Assembly: GCF_001469875.2 (NCBI RefSeq)
Contig: NZ_LOPW02000010.1
Coordinates: forward strand, 319,942-383,941
Source: Haloferax marisrubri
GTDB lineage: Archaea > Halobacteriota > Halobacteria > Halobacteriales > Haloferacaceae
Reading direction: 5' to 3'
DNA length: 64,000 bases
Each line of letters opens with the position of its first letter. Within the stretch, counting starts at the first letter, position 1. Under the pieces are notes generated by a model. The model was not told the origin of the DNA. It worked only from the letters and a program-made list of their open reading frames with translations, and made no database searches. This document shows, in pieces, positions 58,995 through 64,000 of this stretch. Both the position numbers and the translations under genes were made by a program.

Positions 58995-60349
58995 CGCGAC
59001 GAGTTCGCAAGTGATCGCTTGGCTGCCGACCGGAGTTTCGAGGAGTCGAGTCCGGCAAACGGAGTGTCCTCCTCTAAGGTGTCAAGGACTGCTTCAACAG
59101 GCTCGGAGAACGCGAACCGCAGGTAGACGCCGCGTTTGAACCCGCCACTCGTTCGAGTACTCTCGAGGACACCATACGTCCCCGCCTTGTTGAGGTGGCT
59201 GTTGACAGTCTCTTGGGTGTAGATATCTCGCGAGGAGTGATTACAAAGTACTTGATAAATGCTGTATACGACTGGACTTGGCGCAACACCACCATTGACA
59301 TCGGCGACAATCGCTGCAGCGTACAGAGACAGCTTCTTTTGGACGGTCATCCCGTCGACAATCTCGAGGACGCGGTTCTTCAACACAGAGTCGTTAGCAC
59401 GGTGGACGTGCTCGGCGGTGACGACCGAATCACCGTTTTGATTCGCAAGCTCACCTGCGTCTCGAAGCAGGTCGATTGAACGACGTGCGTCACCCTCGTT
59501 CTTCGCACCGTAGGCAGCAACGAGTTCGATCACGCCTTCATCGAGTGCGTTTTCTTTGAACGCGTCACGTCGCCGATTGAGGATTTCGATGAGTTCGTCC
59601 GCGTCGTAGTCGGAGAAATGGATTCCGTTCGGATTGTACGAACTGTCCGTTCGGCTGTCGACGTTTTCGCGGAACTTCGGATGATTCGTGATGACGACCG
59701 TCGAGATAAGGGTCTCAACGTGCTGTTCGGCCATGACACGACTCAGGCTATACAGGAGTCGAGAGTACGCCGGTTCTGGCTCGGTAGAACGTCCGGTGAG
59801 TGCGTCGATTTCATCGAGAATGAACACGAGCGAATCGAAGTGTTCGTCGACGATTTCGTAGAGGCGCACATATTTCGCATCCGTCGATACACCCTTGCGC
59901 GGTATTTCCCACGCGACGCCCGCTTTCGTTGCGGTCTGGTGGCCAAGTTTCCAGACAGCGCGGTCAAGGGTGTGTGACTCCATCGTTTTGAAATTCACCG
60001 AGACGAAGTCGAAGTTGATACTGTTCTGCCTCGCTCTGTCTTTGACCTTCTCCGCGACAGCCTTTACTGTCAGGCTCTTTCCGGTCCCACTTGGCCCATA
60101 CAGAAGTAGGTCCGGTGGACGCTCACCATCGAGGGTGTCGCGGAACGCACGGGCCTCGGCCGCTAACTGTTCGTCACGGCCGTAGATGCGGTCGTGGTCG
60201 ACGATGGTATTCGGGTCGACCAACTGCTTGTTCCGAAAGACCGTCGTGCTCTCGCCGTCAAGAATATCGTCGACAATCGACGTCTCGGAGTCTTGACCGT
60301 GGTCCCCATCACCCCCGCCCTCGGTCGTATCGCCGCCGTCCGTTTTCAT
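58991..60349 (-). CDS. orc: Orc1/Cdc6 replication initiator
   Basis: The 452-residue protein is a AAA+ origin-binding ATPase. Walker A reads LLLYGPSGTGKSLTVKAV (about residue 85), Walker B LVFILDEIDALTG, sensor 1 TVVITNHPKF, and sensor 2 falls in the GDARRSIDLLRDAG segment near residue 290. The C-terminal winged helix (about 340-430) includes LSLYAAAIVADVNGG and YGVLESTRTSGGFKRGVYLR, which would contact origin boxes. The first 40 residues are acidic and Gly-rich. Repeats typical of origin recognition boxes lie directly upstream, so this initiator very likely acts at its own adjacent origin. Archaea use several such proteins, and this copy seems specific to this site. Confidence 0.93.
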   Translation of the reverse strand: MKTDGGDTTEGGGDGDHGQDSETSIVDDILDGESTTVFRNKQLVDPNTIVDHDRIYGRDEQLAAEARAFRDTLDGERPPDLLLYGPSGTGKSLTVKAVAEKVKDRARQNSINFDFVSVNFKTMESHTLDRAVWKLGHQTATKAGVAWEIPRKGVSTDAKYVRLYEIVDEHFDSLVFILDEIDALTGRSTEPEPAYSRLLYSLSRVMAEQHVETLISTVVITNHPKFRENVDSRTDSSYNPNGIHFSDYDADELIEILNRRRDAFKENALDEGVIELVAAYGAKNEGDARRSIDLLRDAGELANQNGDSVVTAEHVHRANDSVLKNRVLEIVDGMTVQKKLSLYAAAIVADVNGGVAPSPVVYSIYQVLCNHSSRDIYTQETVNSHLNKAGTYGVLESTRTSGGFKRGVYLRFAFSEPVEAVLDTLEEDTPFAGLDSSKLRSAAKRSLANSSR

Positions 60350-60476
60350 TCGTTACTAGATATCTAGACTAGGGCGTAATAACCCTTTTCGAAATGAACG
60401 GGGTGTGTTCGAAATGAATACACCGGTGTCGAAATGAATTCTGCAGAAGCTGGGAACTGGTGGGTTAGAACGCCAC

Positions 60477-60501
60477 CCCCACACCGTGTTCGAGATGAAA
60501 T
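60477..60501 (+). repeat. ORB-like repeat, direct copy
   Basis: Contains CCCCACACCGTG and a one-base variant of the core (TCGAGATGAAAT). It is one of the two copies with the longest G-string, together with 61093. Confidence 0.6.
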
Positions 60502-60573
60502 GTACAGCGGGTCTGCGCTGACACAGCTGATATCGGCATGGTGAGGACTCAAACAGCGATTACTGAGCGACAG

Positions 60574-60595
60574 CACACCACAATCGAAATGAAAT
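60574..60595 (+). repeat. ORB-like repeat, direct copy
   Basis: CACACCACAATCGAAATGAA is followed by AT, giving the full core with a short G-string. Confidence 0.6.
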
Positions 60596-60663
60596 GGGCT
60601 GGCAGTAGGTGAATCAGTTGAAACAGGCGTTGAACCCCTCCTATTCCGGGAGTTGGACGGAAA

Positions 60664-60684
60664 ATTCATTTCGATTACGGTGTG
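60664..60684 (-). repeat. ORB-like repeat, inverted copy
   Basis: ATTCATTTCGATTACGGTGT G continues, an inverted copy of the core with G-string on its right, facing the copy at 60574. Confidence 0.6.
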
Positions 60685-60718
60685 TGAGGGTGCCAACAAT
60701 TGGTCTCGGATTGAGGAG

Positions 60719-60742
60719 ATTTCATTTCGATCACGGTGTGGG
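60719..60742 (-). repeat. ORB-like repeat, inverted copy
   Basis: ATTTCATTTCGATCACGGTG followed by TGGG gives the complete core and G-string on the minus strand. Confidence 0.65.
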
Positions 60743-61092
60743 TCCCCCTCACTGTGTCTCCTTCTCATGGATGACCATTGACCCCGCGACGTGCTGAAGA
60801 ACACTTGCAAAACGGTGTGTGGGTCGCATATAAAGAAACAGAACACTCGGAACACATTGGAGGGTGGTCTTTTTTATGCACCGTCAGGGGCTACAGTTAC
60901 GGGCGTTCTTGCATGGCCGGCGATGTGGTCCTCGTTGGTCCGAGTTGTGTGATGTCGTTTTGCGACTGCGGGCGTCACAACGCCGTCGCTCGCCTGTTTG
61001 TCACTCGGTACGAGGTGTGGGTTACCACGCTTGAATACGGTATCCTCGTGACCACAATCGAGGTACCGAGTCCACGACCGACTAGATCGTCA

Positions 61093-61117
61093 CCCCACAC
61101 CGTCGTCGAAATGAAAT
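61093..61117 (+). repeat. ORB-like repeat, direct copy
   Basis: CCCCACACCGTCGTCGAAAT followed by GAAAT matches the consensus with a one-base different junction. Confidence 0.65.
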
Positions 61118-61183
61118 CTGTCGAGAAGCGTCGACCACTCAATACCGGCTCAGACACCCATCAAACCGAGTTTCAAGCCGTGA

Positions 61184-61204
61184 ATTCAAATCGAACACGG
61201 TGTG
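61184..61204 (-). repeat. ORB-like repeat, degenerate inverted copy
   Basis: ATTCAAATCGAACACGGTGT keeps the G-string but has two changes in the core. Confidence 0.45.
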
Positions 61205-61489
61205 CGAAGAGACCGACCGTCGTGGGATTCCGCCTTCGTGATTGACTCGGAAAGTTAGAGGTGGAACTATTATTGCTCAAACTATTATAGTTTGATTCCT
61301 AACTTCGGAGTACATATTCGACTGCTCCGGCACCGTTGTTGTTCTCAAGAGTGAAACCTCCCAGTAACGCGACGACCTGCCCGAAGAGCCGGGTAACGAG
61401 AGTCGGCCGTACTGTCAGCACGAGGAGGCACCTGGACGACGAATCGGAAATTAACACATATATTCGACAGCCGTATATTCAAACTCCAT

Positions 61490-61807
61490 ATGCAATTCTG
61501 CTCCGAATGCGGCTCGATAATGCACACGGCGGGCGACACGTGGGTGTGTCGGTCCTGCGAGCACGAAGAACCGCGGGACGCGAACGCGGAAGCAGCCATG
61601 TCGATTCAGGACGGACAGCGAGACGACGGCGCACCCGCCGTGGCCGACGCGACCCACGGAGCCGGCGAGACGATGCAAGAGCCCTGCCCGGCGGACGACT
61701 GCGACAGCGACCGGGCACACTACGAGATGATGCCGAAGCCCGGCGGGTCATACGAGGTTCGGCTGTTCACGTGCGTCGAGTGCGGCCACAAGTGGCGCGA
61801 TTCCTGA
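61490..61807 (+). CDS. Transcription factor S (TFS/TFIIS-like) variant lacking the catalytic Asp-Glu
   Basis: The 105-residue protein has an N-terminal zinc ribbon (FCSECGSIMHTAGDTWVCRS, two CxxC pairs) and a C-terminal TFIIS-like ribbon ending FTCVECGHKWRDS, joined by an acidic linker. Normal archaeal TFS has the tip sequence R-x-x-D-E between the second ribbon cysteine pairs, which enters the RNA polymerase active site to trigger transcript cleavage. Here the corresponding tip reads KPGGSYEVRL, with Gly-Ser in place of Asp-Glu, and the first cysteine pair is CPADDC rather than CxxC. The protein may therefore bind polymerase without cleavage stimulation, like inhibitory paralogues known from Sulfolobus. 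It is beside the origin, not in a transcription operon. Confidence 0.85.
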   Translation: MQFCSECGSIMHTAGDTWVCRSCEHEEPRDANAEAAMSIQDGQRDDGAPAVADATHGAGETMQEPCPADDCDSDRAHYEMMPKPGGSYEVRLFTCVECGHKWRDS

Positions 61808-62066
61808 CTTCTCGGCACCCCCCTCGCTACTGAAGTATTGAGTCAGCACCAGCACCACGAGACGCAACTGCCCTGCGATGCTGCATGCCGCCGTGGTCTA
61901 CAGGCGGAGCAGGCCGAGTGCCTCGGAGCTTGACCCCGAGGCGGTTCACCACACGCGAGTTCTAGCACCGGCTTTCAACAGGCCTCGTTTATCTCATATC
62001 TCACGCTGTTTTCACAATTATCATACCGAACGTCTATATCACTCGAACGCCCAGTTACGAGTGACC

Positions 62067-62438
62067 ATGTCAATCGACCGAGAAACGTTCGAGAACGCCT
62101 CCGAGGACGAGTTGGAGGGGCTCTCTACTCCTGATCAAGTTCTCGGGTTTCTCGCTGCGCACGAAGACCGCGCGTTCAAAGCACGCGAAATTGCCTCCCA
62201 AACCGAACTCGACGAAGGGGCCGTCAGTACAGCTCTCTCTCGGCTGAAGGAGCGTGGCCTGGTCGAACACAAGGCGACGTACTGGGCGGTGACTACTGAC
62301 GACGCTCGTCTCCAAGGTTACAGCGGATACGAGCGGGCGACTGCGCTGTTCAACGACCAACTCGGTGAGGAAGACAAGGAGGCGTGGCATGAACACGCAC
62401 CGAATGAGCCGCATCCGAGTGTCGAGGACGAGCGGTGA
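62067..62438 (+). CDS. MarR-like winged-helix protein, antitoxin-type partner of a PemK-like toxin
   Basis: The 123-residue protein starts MSIDRETFENASEDELEGLS; the 63 codons upstream in frame are not family-like. The winged helix spans about 20-85, with AFKAREIASQTELDEGAVST and the recognition helix before ALSRLKERGLVEHK. The tail is acidic (NDQLGEEDKEAWHEH). Its stop overlaps a GTG (GTGA at 62435) that starts a PemK/MazF-like frame, an arrangement typical of haloarchaeal toxin-antitoxin genes. Confidence 0.8.
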   Translation: MSIDRETFENASEDELEGLSTPDQVLGFLAAHEDRAFKAREIASQTELDEGAVSTALSRLKERGLVEHKATYWAVTTDDARLQGYSGYERATALFNDQLGEEDKEAWHEHAPNEPHPSVEDER

Positions 62439-62545
62439 CAGACGACGAGTCGAAACCGCTCTTCGAGCGCGGCGACGTCGTCTATGGTGACGACCCGTTC
62501 AAAGACGCGGGAGATTCGCGCCCGTGGTTGGTTCTCTCGGTTAGT
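62435..62545 (+). pseudogene. PemK/MazF-like toxin gene, truncated
   Basis: From GTG 62435 the frame reads VTDDESKPLFERGDVVYGDD and then PFKDAGDSRPWLVLSV, matching the start of PemK-type toxins (RGDVVYGxDPFK...RPWLVLS). At codon 36 it runs into sequence of an IS200/605-like remnant and soon stops at 62599. The catalytic remainder is not found nearby. The toxin is therefore dead while its antitoxin-like partner is kept. Confidence 0.75.
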
Positions 62546-62690
62546 TCAACAGTTGTCAGATTCCCTCCCGGCCTGAAGGCCGGGATTCCCTCCTCGTAGG
62601 AAGATGGGTGGGTCGATGCGCAACACACCCCGCGCTTCCGGAGAAAAGTCACAGAGATGCAAGGAGGAAGCCCACGGCTTCAGTCGTGAG
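62543..62690 (+). mobile_element. IS200/IS605-type remnant or PATE/MITE-like element
   Basis: The segment begins just after the toxin fragment and contains a perfect stem-loop CCCGGCC-TGAA-GGCCGGG (62567-62584) and a second one GAAGCC-CAC-GGCTTC (62667-62681) followed by AGTCGTG. GAAGCCC...GGCTTCAGTCGTG is the typical right-end hairpin of haloarchaeal IS200/605 and IS1341-type elements. No tnpA or tnpB frame remains in the 150 bp, so it is a small non-autonomous or deleted element. Confidence 0.6.
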
Positions 62691-62729
62691 CCGATGACCA
62701 GCGTGACCTGTTCTTGACCCTGCTCACCC

Positions 62730-62900
62730 TTACCGCATTGACAACCCGGCACCCAGCCCCGCCCCGATTGCGACACCGATTGCGATTCCCAATGCAAGAT
62801 TGTCCAGCACTAAGCCGAGTGCGACGCCGAATCCGGTCCCGATCGCAATCCAGGTACCCACCGTCGCCGAATCCATCTCGCCGTCGTCGTCCGAACTCAT
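62730..62900 (-). CDS. Small glycine-zipper membrane protein
   Basis: The 56-residue protein starts MSSDDDGEMDSATVGTWIAI and then has repeated small residues, GTGFGVALGLVLDNLALGIA and GVAIGAGLGAGLSMR. This is a glycine-zipper pattern with two hydrophobic segments. Short proteins of this sort are common in haloarchaea and may form membrane assemblies, but no function is established. The open frame continues upstream to 62981; the acidic start MSSDDD is preferred. Confidence 0.7.
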   Translation of the reverse strand: MSSDDDGEMDSATVGTWIAIGTGFGVALGLVLDNLALGIAIGVAIGAGLGAGLSMR

Positions 62901-63074
62901 AGGTGACCAATCGCAGCGCGGCGAGAAAGTCGTTCGTGACTGACACGCGCCGACAACGCTCTCGACCGACCACGCGACCAAAGGTCAAGAGCCACACCAC
63001 GACTCGAACCGCCCGTGGGAATCGGAGACGTCGAACGGTGAGCACACCGATTCGAGTCACCCTAAGCAGGACGC

Positions 63075-63497
63075 TCACTCCTCGAGGAAGCCGAGCTGAT
63101 CGGCGATCTCCCGTGGGTCGTAGTACAGCCGCTCTTCTTGGATTTTGCCGTCGGCGATGACGAACGCGGACATGCCCTTGTGCTCGAACGTGCGTCCGGT
63201 CGGGGGGAGGCCGTTGAAGACGCCGTCGTGCGTCCCCGTTGCCGTCCACTCGGTCATGACCATCTCGGCGTCTTCGAGGAGGGCCACGGGCGTGATTGTG
63301 AAATCCGGGAATGCGGTCCGGAGTTCGCGGACGTACGCTTCGAGCGCCGCCGGGCCGTGGACTTCACCGCCGGGAGCGCTCGGCTCGTAGGCGACGAACG
63401 ACTCGGAGACGGCGTCCGTGTTCGAGTCTTCGCCGTTCCAGAGCGCGAGGTAGGCGTTCATGGGCTGTTCGTGTCTGGTCGAGACGATTGGGGTCAT
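63075..63497 (-). CDS. SnoaL-like ester cyclase family protein
   Basis: The 140-residue protein has the SnoaL/NTF2-like fold: AYLALWNGEDSNTDAVSESF, VHGPAALEAYVRELRTAFPD, FTITPVALLEDAEMVMTEWT, TGTHDGVFNGLPPTGRTFEH and FVIADGKIQEERLYYDP. The pattern PDF-x-(2)-TP and W-x-A-x-GTHDG is typical of the SnoaL polyketide-cyclase-like family, which in archaea is usually of unknown role. The ATG at 63497 fits the family length. It lies alone. Confidence 0.85.
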   Translation of the reverse strand: MTPIVSTRHEQPMNAYLALWNGEDSNTDAVSESFVAYEPSAPGGEVHGPAALEAYVRELRTAFPDFTITPVALLEDAEMVMTEWTATGTHDGVFNGLPPTGRTFEHKGMSAFVIADGKIQEERLYYDPREIADQLGFLEE

Positions 63498-64000
63498 CGG
63501 TCAAAGCACCCTGGCTAGAGGGAGGCGTCAAATAAACATATAGTTGTCAGATAGCTCTCGCGGAGCGAGAACCAGGTCCGTACCAGATACCGGCGGCAAC
63601 TCGTGGTCGTGGCCAACGCAATCAGCGCGACATTTCAGAAATCGAGACATTCATCCGAGCGATCACCTCGTCTCATCGGTTCTCGATACGTCCGCGCGCT
63701 CCGAGACTGCTCGTCGGCAACGCGCCTCGTGCGGGTCAGCGATAGGACATCGAGGTCGTGTTGGGGCCCAGACTGAACCCGTTCTGCAACAACACCTGCG
63801 CAACCACTAGGGCGTCCCACAGGTTTAGGTGTGGGAAGTCTGTCAACAACCGGTTGTGTCGGGATACCAACGGCGAATGACGGCGTACCCACGACGAACA
63901 TAGCGTCCGCGGTATCACGACGAGGGAGTTGTCGAGCACGGAACCAACAGCGATGACACTAGAGCGATATATGGGACACAAACTCACGCAGACTACGATT
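63498..64000. other. Right-edge region, no recognised gene
   Basis: The last 503 bp hold several open frames on both strands without family motifs. The sequence AGTTGTCAGAT near 63543 also occurs near 62550, at the start of the IS200/605-like remnant. I cannot assign a function, and a gene could continue past the window edge. Confidence 0.4.

Larger units (their letters stand above)
60350..61320. other. Candidate replication origin with Orc-box repeats
   Basis: The 1-kb non-coding region upstream of orc contains at least eight copies of a motif with core TCGAAATGAAAT (or its reverse ATTTCATTTCGA) joined to a G-rich end, CCCCACACCGTG (or CACGGTGTGGGG). Copies in direct orientation start at about 60404, 60421, 60477, 60574 and 61093, and inverted copies at about 60664, 60719 and 61184, with partial ones near 60386 and 60806. 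This is the architecture of archaeal origins: initiator gene, ORB repeats with G-strings in opposing orientation, and an AT-rich stretch at about 61255-61320 that could unwind. Whether the origin is chromosomal or on a megaplasmid cannot be read from this window. Confidence 0.85.

Noticed and set aside
60778-61245. 155-codon frame inside the origin region
   Set aside because: It crosses ORB repeats and has no motif or conserved composition; the region is better explained as non-coding origin DNA.
63544-63987. Frames of 83-88 codons at the right edge
   Set aside because: They overlap on both strands, are rich in Arg and Ser, and match no family I can recognise.
1-64000. CRISPR arrays and tRNA/rRNA genes
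   Set aside because: No regularly spaced direct repeats and no cloverleaf-like stretches with a TTCGAATC-type T-arm were found by eye. A scanner should confirm this.

Overview
The window comes from a halophilic archaeon, most likely Haloferax or a close relative. The evidence is high-GC acidic coding sequence in most of the window, Tat-type lipoproteins with a twin-arginine motif and an LAGC/ITGC lipobox, a PilA-type prepilin, AlkP-superfamily enzymes with haloarchaeal tails, an Orc1/Cdc6 gene beside origin-type repeats, TATA elements about 25 bp before start codons (leaderless transcripts), and PhiH1-type winged-helix repressors. The order of glycosylation genes, pilin, epimerase and orc recalls the Haloferax volcanii agl5-agl15 / pilA2 / orc2 neighbourhood. 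That is a recollection and was not checked.

Layout. 1-6.7 kb: a catabolic locus with a MOFRL-type glycerate kinase (cut by the left edge), an IclR regulator, a TAXI-type TRAP receptor, a tartrate/D-malate dehydrogenase-type enzyme, a UspA protein and a fused TRAP permease. 7.2-10.4 kb: two oxidoreductases and an iron-siderophore-type binding lipoprotein behind palindromes that look like DtxR-family sites. 10.4-18.4 kb: an IclR-controlled sugar operon (zinc alcohol dehydrogenase, CUT1 ABC transporter, DgoD-like dehydratase), consistent with galactose/galactonate use by a De Ley-Doudoroff type route. 19.5-26.1 kb: a tightly coupled glycosyltransferase operon with fused enzymes, flanked by a gene and a 3'-end copy of the same gene. 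27.4-30.5 kb: pilin, zinc ribbon, YdjM-type membrane hydrolase and an Agl6-like GT2. 30.5-41.5 kb: a low-GC glycan island (GT4, flippase, GT2, GT87, GT-C, AlkP enzymes) carrying a dead IS630 element. 41.4-50.9 kb: more AlkP and GT4 genes and a GT2-GtrA-GT39 set. 51-58.8 kb: small regulators, a VapBC pair and other toxin-antitoxin-like pairs around a UDP-sugar epimerase. 58.8-61.3 kb: Orc1/Cdc6 and a candidate replication origin with at least eight repeats. 61.5-64 kb: an atypical transcription factor S, a truncated PemK-type pair ended by an IS200/605-like hairpin remnant, and a SnoaL-like protein.

How the genes work together. The glycan genes contain every class needed to build a lipid-linked glycan on the cytoplasmic face (GT2, GT4), flip it (Wzx-type flippase, GtrA), complete it outside (GT39/GT87/GT-C) and perhaps modify it (AlkP superfamily), next to a surface pilin that could be a target. 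The strongest unusual signals are the 3'-end duplication bracketing the 7-kb glycosyltransferase cassette, an epimerase paralogue that lost its YxxxK pair, a GC breakpoint inside a phosphodiesterase gene, a transcription factor S without the catalytic Asp-Glu pair, and a cluster of toxin-antitoxin-like pairs beside the origin. All functions are inferred from sequence read by eye. No database search was run.
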